Numbered from the stretch's first letter, positions 22,446 to 33,958 are shown. The stretch is 64,000 nucleotides of DNA from Lethocerus indicus (GCA_019843655.1 JACDQD010000006.1:682001-746000), one strand, 5' to 3'. Notes: generated by a model from the sequence alone, not told the origin. Numbers and translations: made by a program.

Positions 22446-25400
22446 CTGAAAAGTAGAAAAAAAAATTGAGAAAGCGCAGTTGAGGACGGCGGTTACACGA
22501 GCACAATATCATCATTTATGTATTGGATCGAGAACTAAACAATTACATACTGGAAAAGAAAAAGTTTAATATACCTGTTTTGTGGTCTGCGAAGGGTCGC
22601 AATACCGTGTTTCCGTCTCCTGTCTCGCCGGTTTGGTCTTTCGCTAGACCGGAGTTTCGGCCGCTCGCCACCTTCAGTAGCGGTGTCGTCAGTCACTGTT
22701 AGCACGTTGGATGTTTTTTGGGGCATCCTCACTGCCCGCTGTCGCTTTCACGTGTACCGTCAGTGACTGACGACACCGCTACTGAAGATGGCGAGCGGCC
22801 GAAACTCCGGTCTAGCGAAAGACCAGACCGGCGAGACAGGAGACAGAAGAAACATCACGAACCTACAGCACAGTCTCGGCCGCTCGCCATTTTCAGGACG
22901 CCCAAAAAACATCCAAACTGCCGACAGTGACTAACACCGCTACTGAAGATGGCGAGCGGCCGAAACCGGTCTAGCAAAAGACACATCGAAAAGAATAATT
23001 ATTGTACTGTAGGTTCGTGATGTTTCTGTCTCCTCTCGCTGGTTTGGTCTTTTGCTAGACCCGGGTTTCGGCCGCTCGCCATCTTCAGTAGCGGTGTTGT
23101 CAGTCACTGTGAGCACTCTGGATGTTTTTTGGGCATCCTCACTGCCCACTGTCGCTTTCACGTGTACCGTCAGTGACTAACAACACCGCTACTGAAGATG
23201 GTGAGCGGCCGAAACCCCGGTCTAGCAAAAGACACATCGAAATGTATAATTATTGTCATTTTCCGACTTTGCAATTTGTTGCAAAATATTATAATTTAAT
23301 ATACCTGTTTTGTGGTCTGCGAGGGGTTGGAATACTGTAGATTGGTGATGTTTCTGTCTCCTCTCGCCGGTTTGGTCTTTTGCTAGACCCGGGTTTCGGC
23401 AGCTCGCCATCTTCAGTAGCGCGGTGTTAGTCACTGTTAGGACTTTGGATGTTTTTTGGGCGTCACTTTCACACTTGTACTGTCAATGGCCGAAAAACAA
23501 ACAAAGTGCCGACAGTGACTAACAACACCGCTACTGAAGATGGCGAGCGGCCGAAACCGGTCTAGCAAAAGACACATCGAAAAGAATAATTATTGTACTG
23601 CAGGTTCGTGATGTTTCTGTCTCCTCTCGCTGATTTGGTCTTTTGCTAGACCCGGGTTTCGGCCGCTCGCCATCTTCAGTAGCGCGGTGTTAGTCACTGT
23701 TGGCACTTTGGATGTTTTTTGGGCGTCACTTTCACACTTGTACTGTCAATGGCCGAAAAACAAACAAAGTGCCGACAGTGACTAACAACACCGCTACTGA
23801 AGATGGCGAACGGCCGAAAGCCAGGTCTAGCAAAAGGCACATCGAAAAGAATAATTATTGTCATTTTCCTACTTTGCAATTTGTTTTTGACCAAAAACGA
23901 CAAACAGCGCCCTTCGAATATTTCCATCGAGTCACTCAAAGTACTCTGGATGAAAATTTTCGTCATCGGTTTCAAGATTTTTATGCAAAAGAAACGGACG
24001 TATATATAATATTTGAAAATCCTTAGAAAATTCGATATCGTAAAGGCGCCGGACAATTAGACAAGTGGAAAAATAATTTAATCGCGTTTTATTCGAATCT
24101 ACCGGAAACAAAACATTTTCGAGAATGAATTTCATAAAATCAAAATATAGAACGAGTTTGACGCAATTAAAATTTACAAAACTTGTTGTGATGATCTCAG
24201 GATCCCAAACACGACCGGACTTAAATGAATTATCAAAAAATATTCGAGAACAAAAAGCGCGTTGAATTTTAATGAATGAATAAAATGAAAGATGTAATTG
24301 TAATTGTATTTTCTTTCTTTTTCCCTTGTAAGAATTGTAAAATTTTTGTTCTCCGACATTATTGTTATTATAGCGTGTCGATAATTTTTTTTCTATATTT
24401 ATTTTTAATAATATCTATACTCGTATACGATATAAAAGCGCTATTTAAGTTACATTTGAATGTGCGGCCCGCGTAAAAAATTTTATTGTAGGTTCGTGAT
24501 GTTTCTGTCTCCTCTCGCCGGTCCGTTCTTTTGCTAGACCGTTTTGTCGGCCGCTCGCCATCTTCAGTAGCCACAATTTTTCAACAACTGACAAACTGAG
24601 GAACACTACAGTACATGTGAAAGTGACAGTGGGCAGTGAGTATGCCCAAAAAACATCCATAGTGCTAACAGTGACTAACAACACCGCTACTGAAGATTCG
24701 GCGAGCAGCCGAAACCGGTCTAGCAAAAGACCTAAACGGCGAGAGGAGACAGAAACATCACGAACCTACAGTATTCCAACCCCTCGCAGACCACAAAACA
24801 GGTATATCAAAATTTTATTCTAAAAACGTTACCGACCCCTGCTTTAGGGGAGGGAGAGGGAGAGGGAGAGGGAGAGGGAGAGGGAGAGGAGTATAGAGAG
24901 ATTTTTTTAAATATACGAAATTCATTTTTTACCTCCGATTATAGCTCTCGGTCCTACGTAGAGATCCATCAGGAGTTTGACCGGCGGTACAAGACACATC
25001 GGCGGCTGCATCAGGAAGAATAGGACAAGCCAAATAATGCTGTAACTTGTAAATCCTCTCCAACCTTTAATATTGTTCAAGGCGGCCCATTCGCTGACGG
25101 CCACCACCAGCCAGAAAACCCTCTCGTCCAACTGAAGATATGTCCTGGAACAGAAGAACAAATTGTCTTTCAATGACCCGCCAGTAAAAAATGCTGTAAT
25201 TTAAGAAAAATTCTTGCTGAAAATCGTGACAGTTTCTCCGAACCTGAACAATACACAAAGTGTACAATAACAACTTTGTACAACAAACATTTTGAAACGG
25301 GCAAATCAGGGAGTGGAGAGTTCGTTCGTGACACGACCTTTTCATAAAGATAAAAACAATTTTGTTTCCCTTGTTTCTCTGTCTACTCTCTCGCCGTTTT

Positions 25401-26602
25401 TTTTTTTTGCCGGACCGGTTTCGGCCGGCCGCCATCTTCAGTAGCGTGTCCAGCTCACTCTCGCCACTTTTGGACATCCACACTGTCACTGTATCAATAG
25501 TACTGTCTATACATGCCTCTGTCCTGTCAGATATTTCAAAAATTAACTTTTTTTTTTTCATTCCATTAAAATTATTTTTTCTGATTGTTGCACCAGTTTT
25601 TTTTTTCATGGTTCTCAGATGCAGTCGGATAACTATTAAAAAGGCGGGGTAATCGATAAAAAAAAATTAAATTTTTCTACTCCCACAGAGATTAGAGCCT
25701 GTAACAACATAGTATTACCGTCAACTAATGTCTAATTATGGAAATTTTCTCATAAACATGAAAGGAAAAAATACTGTTACAAGTGTTGGAAAATAAAATT
25801 ACCTAACTGGAGTCCTAGTGAACCGGTTTGTAATTTTTATTTTTGAACTGATTCGCCTTAGTGAACACAAATTGTACTATTCTAATGTTTCTTTTTTTTT
25901 CCTTTTTAAAACGTGAAGTGTCAAAGAAACATGCGATGCCTCACTTAATATGAAGCCAGGAGGAGGAAACTGATGAGATGACATTTAAATATATTGGATG
26001 GGTTAAATGTAATATTTCTATGCCGAAATTTTCATACCGCATTTTGGCGGGTTTTAAAATTTAAATTTGAAATAGGGAAGCATCAATCTTATTTCACGAT
26101 TGTATAGGTATATTTAATGGATTTGCGACCGTTAATGTTTCCTGTAATACTTATCCAAAGTACTGTTGAAAACACAGTGGCATTCTAAATTCCTAACGAT
26201 TTCATTTTATATCACACTTCTTGCATTAGTCCGTTGTAGGATGAAATTTGAAGGATTTTTTTTTTTTTTGACGCATGCATATAACAAATTCGGTGAATTG
26301 AATTGTACTCCAATAATAGGGATCGGTTAAAGGGACAAGTTAAAAAAAAAAAAATTATATCCACCAATGAAGATTAGCCTGCGATGAAGACAACGGTGCA
26401 ATTGGGAAAAAGTATTTATGAAGTGATTCTGTACAAAGCGTTTTAAGCTCCTCGTTCAACACAGACATAACAATAGGCAAAAGCTATACAGAGTATAATA
26501 TGTCGAAATTCCTATATATTACCAATAAAATGTTAATGATTCCAGTAAAAAAATTAAAGCTTATGAAATGCTATGGCTACTGTAAAAGTAAAATCATACC
26601 AG

Positions 26603-26665
<63 letters not shown>

Positions 26666-29600
26666 TTTCAATATTTCAACCATTACAATCTGAAATCAAT
26701 TATTGATACCACTGAAGATACGAAGTGATTTATTATAGATGAAGGTTGCAAATTATTCCTTTATGGGCTGAAATTTTATTTTAAATCCAAAACAATTGGG
26801 GGAACAAAAAATCAGCAATTATAAACCTATATTTATATTGATATCGGTTGTCTTGACAACGTTATAGGATTAAGATCTATGCACCATCCTACGAAAAAAG
26901 CTATAATTATTTGGTAAAATCTCGATAAATTGAAACGTGACCTGAAAGTTACACGGGCCCATAGAGGGTTAAGGGATAGATTCAAATTATAAGGCATCCG
27001 GTAATATAGTTATTGTTATATATAAAAAGTGGTATATTAGCATTTTGAAATAACTTACTTTATCAGTCTGGAATTCTCGACGCCGGAACCGTCGTAAGTA
27101 TTGACATCGCACTTGATGCCCGTACAATGGTGTATCAATTTCAGTATTGGTACTCGAGCGTCGATAATCACTTTAGTGACTCCGAATAGATATTTGCCGC
27201 ACTCGAACAAAGAATGTAAATGCTTTATCCTGGCTTTATTCTTTGGAAACAGTCCGTAGAACGTGTTACCTGATAAAAAATAAATAGATTATTAGCGATA
27301 ACCGGTAAAATGCCTCGTCGACAATTGGCAATTGGTTTCTGATAAAACAAGATCGTTTACAGTAGGGTTATTATCTGACAAAACACAATAAATAACTGTA
27401 ATAATAAATTTTCAATAATAATTTCATAATAAATAATCCTTACACTATATTATCCGTCGCTTACCAGTGTCAATGAATACGTCGATGTCGCTATCGGGCT
27501 TCGCCAGGCCGGTACATCTGGATCCGAAAAAGTGTACCATCAAGTTCGGAAACTTTGGTTTCAAAATGAAAATCAAGTCCTCTTTCAAACGCTTACTGAT
27601 TGTTCTGAAGGCGATAGTAGCCGTCTCTATCTGCATCATGTTCGTCATCACGCCCTTTTTGATGCTAGCCACCGAACTGAACATCGCTTTGCACTTTTCG
27701 CTCAAGCCGACAGCTATGTTGTAAGGAGTACCTGCGCGGAATCGATTAGAGCGATAGAATAAGAATTATTTTTATAATATACTGTACGAGTAGGAATTTG
27801 GTTTTTAGTTTCTACCTTTTAAGTTGTTGTGCTCCTCTTCCTCTTCGTCGTTTTCTGAATCGTCATCATCTCGCCGGTCGTCTTCTTTCTTGTTTGACTT
27901 CGTCATCAGTTGATTGGCGTTGTGTTTCTTGGATTTGAAATGCACCTTCAAGCCTTCCTCACCATTCGCTACAACGCACAGCCTGCACGGTTTACAGTAA
28001 CAGGCGACGACTTTAACGTTCGGCAAGAACACGGCCTGCCGGTGCTTTTTCGTGAACATGTGCGACTCCCAAGCGCCGAAACCAACGACGGATTCACCGG
28101 CGCAAACATTGCATTCGAACGCCGCCTTTGACGGTTGCCAGTTATAACCGAAAGCTACGCAATAATTTTCGATTCTCTTCAACGTTAAATTAATTAGAGG
28201 CGGGCACTCGAAATTGACGTTTGTGTAATTGTTACTTTTGAAACTTGTTATTTCGTCGAAGTTGACCAACGGATCGGCGACATCGTTTTCGCCGACTAGG
28301 CCGTCGGCGTGGGGCTTGAGGAAGCGCGCAGCCCTATAGAAATGGTTCAACGTTGACATGTGATTGTCGATGAACTTGTTCGCGTTGATGCCTACGAAAA
28401 GGACCGAACATATTTCGCACGCCCAACACTGCCAATCCGACTCCGATTTGTACCTTTCCACCCTGCTTCTAATGATGTGCAGCCTGCTTTTGATGTGTCC
28501 GCTCAGCGTGCTGATATCTTCGCTCAGAATGCTGTCGCACATCAGACAAAAGAATTTATTAATCGTTTTAGACTTGTAATAATTCAACTGGGACTTTGTC
28601 ACCACATCCCACACATTTATTACAGCGACATAATCCTTCTGCAGTTTCGGATTGACGACCTCCTGCGGAATGGTTCCGGTGACGAGTGTGACCGTTTTAA
28701 CGGGTTCGGAATCGACGCGGTCGAACGAAAAATTCTTAACGATGGTCTGCGCCCTCAAAACAGTTTCTTCAAGTATCGGCGAAATCGGAAAATCAATTTT
28801 CCCGTAAGATTCCAGTTCCATCAGAGTGTTTATAACCGCCTTGTGTCGAGCGTTGTCGAAGTGGTCGCGGAAAGATTGAAAATCGATAAATATGAAATAT
28901 ACGCAACAGAACGGACAGAGGAGACCCATGTCTTCAAGCTGGCGGCATTTCGAATAGTGCAACTTGGACCGGACGTGGATCGAACCGTTTTTCAGCGAAG
29001 GGCGTTCAACGTTACAGACGGAACAGTAAACGGTCAACGCGGCGCCGTTACAACGACTCAATTTGTACCAGTCGTTGGGCAAAGTAATTGTCAAATAGTC
29101 GACAGTCACTTTTTCGACAAACAAATACTTGAGCAGTTTATTGGAATTATGTTCGTGCGGTACCAGAGCGAAAGTGCGCGCATTTTTTCTGTCTGCCGTT
29201 TGGCTGTCCACGACATCGATCTTCATTTTGACATTTACGCTGTCGGCGCGGCAGACCTGTTTGCAACAGGAGGTGTGCAGTATGCTATCGAGGAACGAAG
29301 AATTCGAAGCGAACAGTTCTTGTACCTCTTTCTCCGACTGTGGCGTACGCAGGTTTCTGCTTGTCGGCGGCATCAGTTGCATGAAAGCGTCGAGTTCGAT
29401 GTGCTGGAGACAATTCGTGTAGAGGCCCGCGCAATCTTTCGGCGCCAAAAGGTGCAGTCCGCACTTGTTGCACTTCAACACAAACGAATCTACGGAAGCG
29501 ATATTGGCGGTATGTTTTTTTCTCGATACGTGCTGTTCGAAATTCGGATACGCCGATGTTACAAAATCGCAGAGGGCGCAATAGAAAGCGGTCGTCGAGC

Positions 29601-30843
29601 CCTTGATATAACCTTCCTGGGAATATCGACTTTTAACATAGTTGAGAACGAGTAAGAACCGACCGTTCGATAATATATCGCTCTTCGATGCATTCGGAGG
29701 CAGCAAATTTTCAACGCCGTTCCAACGTTTGTTTGTTTCGGACACCGAGCCCGAATATTGCTCACTCTGCGGTTCGCGAATAACGTCGGTATTTTCCCTA
29801 CCGGCGGGCTCCGGTTCCGTATCCGGTTTTTCGGACTCCGAAACAGAGCTATTCCGATCGGTCGGTTTTTCAGTCGTCGAGGCGACAGCCGACTGAGGTT
29901 TCACAACTCTTTTCATGTGGCGATTCAATAAAACGTGATTTCGGACATCGTCGCCGCCGGTGCTGTACATAACTTCGGTACAGTTATGGCAGAGTATCAA
30001 CGCGGCCTCTTCGAGGTCGCAGGCTTTTTTACGGTGCGGTTTGCCGGTCAAATGCGCGATGAAATTCGTGAACTTGTTGATCTCTCTCGTACAGCAATAA
30101 TTGCAGTAATACCTGATCGTCGTGTTCGAGACGGATGAGAACTGACGGTTGATCCAATCGAGTATGGCGTCGAGAGTGGCGGCGTCGAGGAGGGAGCCGG
30201 CGGAGAAGATATCGGGCAGCCGAACCGTCGTGCAGAGAATGCTCGCCCGGTCATCGCTCTCCCAACTCTCGGACAGGTGGTACGAAAATGAGCACAGCAG
30301 ACTCTCCGATATCGCCACCGGCGGTGTTTGTTTTCGGACGAGAGACTGCTGTTTCAACTTGGCCGATATTATTATGTCGGTGAGAACGTGGTCGATGCTG
30401 TTCGTATAATCGAATTTGTCGTCGCCGTTGGACAGGATGACGAGGCCGCAGGCGTCGCACGCAAACTCGGTAACGCCGGGCCGTACGAGGGCGGCGTGCG
30501 TCGGCGCGGCGCGATGCCTCGCCCACACCGACTCGCTCTTGACGATTTCGTCGCAAAATCGACAATAATAAATCGGCGTCACACGGCCGCATTCGGTACT
30601 CTGCTCGGTCAAATCGGCGCGGCAGATCGTTTTCAAGACGGCCTTGAATCTGTCGCAGGCCGCGTTTTCGGCTTCGTTATCGGCGATTCTCAAATTGTCG
30701 GCCGCGATCAATTTGTACAACAGCTCGGAAGTGTCGCCCCTAACGCTTCTCTGATCGGCTTTCGGCACCCGCTTCAAGAGGTTTATCAGAGAGACGCCGA
30801 TTTGGGCGAATGCCAGTATCAGTTGCCTGTCTTTCGGGTCCAT
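22048..30843 (-). CDS. Multi-zinc-finger non-canonical nucleotidyltransferase (TUTase / poly(A) polymerase-like)
   Basis: Five exons join in phase: 30843-27816, 27731-27465, 27269-27059, 25144-24933 and 22445-22048, giving 4116 nt including the stop and 1371 residues. Residues 93-974 hold twelve C2H2-like fingers in six pairs. Residues 982-1005 are an acidic/lysine linker. Residues about 1045-1170 are the polymerase-beta-type catalytic domain, with HFFGS (1076-1080) and catalytic-type Asp1091, Asp1093 and Asp1153. Residues about 1170-1340 are the PAP central and PAP-associated domains. The family adds U or A to RNA 3' ends; that activity is expected, and targets and polarity are unknown. The His that selects UTP in Cid1 (DPF-x3-H-N) is Phe1338 here. 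The finger count far exceeds Star-PAP/TUT1 or TUT4/7. Start: first in-frame ATG, with an upstream ATG at 30857. Introns 3 and 4 are loaded with foldback elements. Confidence 0.9.
22568..22868 (+). mobile_element. Foldback element in intron 4, tail on left
   Basis: Tail ATACCTGTTTTGTGGTCTGC, then arms CTCGCCGGTTTGGTCTTTCG ... GCCACCTTCAGTAGCGGTG and the inverted copy ending ACATCACGAACCTACAG. Arms are nearly perfect, so a strong RNA hairpin is expected in the pre-mRNA. Confidence 0.88.
22869..22983 (+). mobile_element. Foldback element, truncated, in intron 4
   Basis: Left arm cut to CGGCCGCTCGCCATTTTCAG; the right arm (ACCGCTACTGAAGATGG ... CCGGTCTAGCAAAAGAC) is retained. Followed by ACACATCGAAAAGAATAATT, a spacer that recurs between the copies of this cluster. 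Confidence 0.8.
23009..23238 (+). mobile_element. Foldback element in intron 4
   Basis: GTAGGTTCGTGATGTTTCTG ... CATCTTCAGTAGCGGTG, loop, then ACCGCTACTGAAGATGG ... TCTAGCAAAAGAC, ending in the cluster-specific spacer ACACATCGAAATG. Confidence 0.85.
23300..23579 (+). mobile_element. Foldback element in intron 4, tail on left
   Basis: Tail ATACCTGTTTTGTGGTCTGC followed by both arms. The loop carries CTTTGGATGTTTTTTGGGCG and TGTACTGTCAATGGCCG. The right arm stops at AAAAGACACATCG. Confidence 0.85.
23601..23846 (+). mobile_element. Foldback element in intron 4, near-duplicate of 23300-23579
   Basis: The loop is essentially identical to the preceding copy (CACTTTCACACTTGTACTGT, ATGGCCGAAAAACAAACAAA), so this pair arose by a recent local duplication. 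Confidence 0.85.
24483..24808 (-). mobile_element. Foldback element in intron 4, tail on right
   Basis: Arms TAGGTTCGTGATGTTTCTG ... TCTTCAGTAG and inverted, then tail TATTCCAACCCCTCGCAGAC ... CAAAACAGGTATAT. The orientation is opposite to 22568. It ends about 125 bp from exon 4. Confidence 0.88.
24845..24893. repeat. (GGGAGA)n
   Basis: About seven hexamers beside the donor side of exon 4. Confidence 0.9.
24933..25144 (-). CDS. Exon 4: PAP central helical domain
   Basis: Encodes residues 1169-1240. WLVVAVSEWAALNNIKGWRG and FTSYSIIWLVLFFLMQ match the helices that hold the nucleotide base and terminal RNA residue in TUTases and Gld2-type enzymes. Acceptor TGTTCCAG, donor GGTAAAAA. Confidence 0.9.
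25371..25520 (+). mobile_element. Foldback element, left half, in intron 3
   Basis: TGTTTCTCTGTCTACTCTCT ... GGCCGGCCGCCATCTTCAGT and part of the loop (CACACTGTCACTGTAT). The right arm is missing. Confidence 0.75.
25521..27058. other. Remainder of intron 3 of the nucleotidyltransferase gene
   Basis: AT-rich intron with an (AT)n run at 26607-26660 and AGAGGGTTAAGG at about 26962. No coding exon is seen; the family domains run in phase from exon 3 to exon 4, so none is missing. Confidence 0.6.
27059..27269 (-). CDS. Exon 3: third catalytic aspartate
   Basis: Encodes residues 1099-1169. RVPILKLIHHCTGIKCDVN carries the third Asp (1153) on the expected strand, and GVENSRLIK matches the family block that follows it. 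Acceptor TTTATCAG, donor AAGTAAGT. Confidence 0.9.
27465..27731 (-). CDS. Exon 2: nucleotidyltransferase active-site exon
   Basis: Encodes residues 1010-1099. It contains HFFGSRCTGLAKPDSDIDVF, the glycine-serine helix and the first two metal-binding aspartates of polymerase-beta-type nucleotidyltransferases. Acceptor CGCGCAG, donor GGTAAGC. Confidence 0.92.
27816..30843 (-). CDS. Exon 1 of the nucleotidyltransferase gene: twelve-finger region
   Basis: Encodes residues 1-1009. Finger pairs start at about residues 93 and 127, 246 and 284, 421 and 457, 606 and 642, 765 and 808, and 910 and 948. First fingers follow C-x2-C-x12-15-H-x4-6-H (YCRFC...H...THAA, YCNYC, YCALC, YCSVC, FCLMC, ECNVC), close to the U1/matrin type that often binds double-stranded RNA. 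Second fingers are longer; those of pairs 1 and 3 lack a clear last His (SIDHVLTD, LQHIELD). A Ser/Glu/Pro-rich linker covers 320-372. A 3-kb single exon with dispersed repeats conserved at the cysteines is strong evidence of coding. Donor AAAG|GTAGAA. Confidence 0.9.
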
Positions 30844-30857
30844 GCCGGCCAGCTCAT
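30819..30857 (-). other. Upstream ORF overlapping the nucleotidyltransferase start
   Basis: An ATG at 30857 opens a 12-codon frame (MSWPAWTRKTGN) that overlaps the main ATG at 30843 in another frame and stops at 30819. If the mRNA includes it, it could lower initiation at the main ATG. TGTTGCAG lies just upstream and could be a 5' UTR acceptor. Confidence 0.4.
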
Positions 30858-30859
30858 TT

Positions 30860-31850
30860 AAATCTGCAACAGACGATGCACAGATACAGGAATCGAAATA
30901 TACGGATAAGATAAAATTGAAAATGTCTCCGAAGCCGGTCTACGATCGTGGCCGAATTACGGGTAAAATTTGTACAAACCGATCGTTGTTCGAACCCCGA
31001 CAAAAATGTACATCAGGAGCGAAATAAGTTCTGGCGAAAATGAATTTTGTTTGGAGCTAACGTAATCTAACGTAGACACCGATTGAGGCGCCTCTTTAAA
31101 AAAGGAGCCTCGCAAAAGGTTAAATATGTGAATATATATATATATATATATATATAAATCTTGAAATATAACGTTTTTATGTGATATAATGTATGTATAA
31201 GATAATTTTATATGTACCTGTACCTTGGCGAAAATCGCTCCGACCTGGCCGAAAAAGCCGCCGACCTTTTAGAGGATTAATTAATATTGGATTTAAAACG
31301 AATACTGACAACCGGATTGTGAAGAACGGGATTGTCGGAGCGAATAAATGGTCGAGCGAGCGCCAGCCTGATGCGAACCTGCCGTCCGGTAACCTACCCG
31401 GGGCCCCGCATAAACAACTCGATTGGCGTCCCGAACTGTTTACCTTTTCAAACGTTTTCACCAATTTTGACCGATCGCCAAACGGAATGGCGAGAAGAAT
31501 CGGGCGTTTTTTTTTATTGATTAAAAATCCCGTCCGATTTTTTCACCTTTCGAACAGATAATTGGGAGCGATTGAGTATAATTGCAAACAATTATCTGGC
31601 GCCGGTTCGCGTCCGCTCCGCTAGATAGCAGCGCTCGCCCGTCGTGTTCGAGTTGTGACTACTGAAGACGCTGCTGAAAACGGCGAACAAGAACGAGGAA
31701 AGAAGTACAGTGACAACGTATTTTCTTAAATATTGTAACCAAAATCGGTGTTTTGCAATGTTCTCTTTTGACGTAACGAAGTTTGGGTCTTCGTGCATTT
31801 TTTTTTTTTTTTTTTATTTGGGGCAGACAAAAACACGCAGACCGGGTTTA
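30860..31850. other. Upstream region of the nucleotidyltransferase gene
   Basis: Contains an (AT)n run near 31134-31155 and a foldback-arm scrap near 31660 (GACTACTGAAGACG). Promoter elements for the minus-strand gene were not identifiable; a noncoding first exon is possible. Confidence 0.4.
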
Positions 31851-31855
31851 ACATA

Positions 31856-32014
31856 ACTGTGTTTTGTGGTCTCTGCGAGGGGTCGGAATACCGTAGAGGG
31901 GTTTCTGTCTCGCCGGTTCGGTCTTCCGCCAGACCGGGGTTTCGGCCGCTCGCCATCTTCAGTAGCAACGAAACGAGCGGCCGAAACCTGGCTAGCGATA
32001 GGAGACAGAAACAG
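31856..32014 (+). mobile_element. Foldback element, tail on left, shortened
   Basis: Tail TGTTTTGTGGTCTCTGCGAG, arm TTTCTGTCTCGCCGGTTCGG ... GCCATCTTCAGTAGC. The loop and most of the right arm are deleted, leaving GAGCGGCCGAAACC and GATAGGAGACAGAAAC. Confidence 0.8.
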
Positions 32015-32450
32015 TAATGGGTTGTATTTCTCGTTGTAATTTTCTGTTGTTCGCGAATTATTACATTGAATACACAGTAGATTATGACATCCGAAACGAT
32101 GTTTTATATTATTATTCATCCGTTCACCCGTCGATCGGTTCATTGATCTTTCGTCACGGCTTTGACAATGGAACCGGATTACTCCGCCGATTCGGGCGTT
32201 TCGAAAGTTGAGCAACCGAAAGACACAGTTTAGTTACCACCAGTTTGGCGAACGGCCGAACACAATTCTGTATTGATACTGAGAATTTTTTCCCAAGGGG
32301 GAAACTTTCGATTGGAATCTACGGACCGATAGTTCGATTCGACACTTCGGTTCTGTAAATTTCAAGATCGTTGTCCGTTTGAAACCGTCTTCAGTAGTCG
32401 ATAAAAATTGAACGAACCTTCGATTTTAAATCACCGTTCGGAGAAAAAAA

Positions 32451-32625
<175 letters not shown>

Positions 32626-32948
32626 GTCCCAGTTTGGCACGATCTTTCAAATTTTCCTCCCAAACACACCCCACCCACCCCTCAAAATTCCTAATAATCT
32701 CGTCGTGTATTTCGACAGTGAAGTCATCGGATATTATTTATGGACGAATCGAGAGAAAATTTTCGGCCCAAAGGGCGGATAAAAAAAGGGGCAAAACACT
32801 TTTTACGAACAACGGGAAATTTCAAGACGAAAATGTTTTCTTGTGAAATACAAATCGGTTTGACAAGAATCGGTTGTCGTAAGCGTTGTCCATTGTCGTC
32901 GCGTTTACGGCGTTACATCGTACAACTTACATGGTCGTTATTTAAATA

Positions 32949-32949
32949 A

Positions 32950-32996
<47 letters not shown>
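32949..32996. repeat. (AT)n microsatellite
   Basis: About 24 AT units immediately left of the element end at 33004. Confidence 0.95.
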
Positions 32997-32998
<2 letters not shown>

Positions 32999-33003
32999 TG
33001 TAT

Positions 33004-33200
33004 AGGGTGTCCCAAAATTAACGCAAGATTTGAATTTTGAAAAAACTCAATTTGACAGCTCATAGTTTAGGGGGCGTTACACGATAGAAACAACGTGTTT
33101 TCATCGTTGAAAAATATTTAAAAAAAAAAAAAAAATAATAAAAAGTCTGGCGGAGCCACAGTTCGATTCAAATCGGACAGATATTTTCCTCAATTCGAAC
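33004..33200 (+). mobile_element. DNA-transposon end with GGGTGTCCCAAAATTAACGC
   Basis: A GGGTGTCCCAAAA-type end as found on many insect mariner-class elements. The interior (TTTGACAGCTCATAGTTTAG) resembles 43375-43410. No opposite end was identified. Confidence 0.55.
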
Positions 33201-33489
33201 TGATTTCGGATTCGACGCAAATTATCTAATCGAAAACTGAGTGAAATATAAAAAAAAATACGTTATATCAGTCGGAGAGGTCCACTCCCGTAATATCTCC
33301 CATTTCATTGTGCGTCTCTTATCCATTTCGAAAAGTAACACTTGAATTAAATTGGCCGTAATCGAATCTTGTTGTTGTTGGCGTCGAATGAACGGGGAGA
33401 AATTCGTGCACGAATTTCGTGAGAATCAGTTTCGGCCAAGAGTAAATACAAAGTGTAACAAGTGGGAAAATATTGCGCAACGGCGCGGA

Positions 33490-33545
<56 letters not shown>
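33490..33545. repeat. (AT)n microsatellite
   Basis: About 27 AT units. Confidence 0.95.
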
Positions 33546-33548
<3 letters not shown>

Positions 33549-33658
33549 GGAACGAAACATAAACGGCCGAAATAAGGACACTAGTATATAAGGGAGAAAA
33601 TTTTTAATGTCTGGAAATGGCGTTAAAAATTCAATTGTTCAATGTATTATAATATTTA

Positions 33659-33958
33659 ACTGTAGGTCCGTGATGTTTCTGTCTCCTCTCTCGCTGCGGT
33701 TTGGTCTTTCGCCAGACCGCGGTTTGTCGGCCGCTCGCCATCTTCAGTAGCGCGCCCTGTGTCACTGTCACCGTTAGCACTTTGGACGTTTTTTGGGCGT
33801 CCCCTCACCGCCCGCTGTCACTTTCACATTTTGTACTGTAGTGTCTGTCAGAAAAATTGTGGCTACTGAAGATGGCGAGCGGCCGACAAACCGCGGTCTG
33901 GCGAATGGCCGAACCGCGGCGAGAGAGGAGACGGAAACATTACGGACCTACAGTACAG
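33659..33958. mobile_element. Foldback element, both arms, no tail
   Basis: CTGTAGGTCCGTGATGTTTC ... GCCATCTTCAGTAGCGC, loop, then GGCTACTGAAGATGGCGAGC ... ACATTACGGACCTACAG. The two ends are exact complements (CTGTAGGTCCG / CGGACCTACAG). Confidence 0.88.

Noticed and set aside
22535..23434. Repeated small proteins with ATEDGERPK and RSSERPNRR
   Set aside because: The same peptide family appears wherever the foldback arm occurs, on either strand. It is translation of the element, with frames broken in most copies.
28360..29655. 431-codon open frame on the plus strand
   Set aside because: It is antisense to the zinc-finger exon, whose periodic Cys/His pairs and splice-phase continuity with a known catalytic domain show that the minus strand codes.
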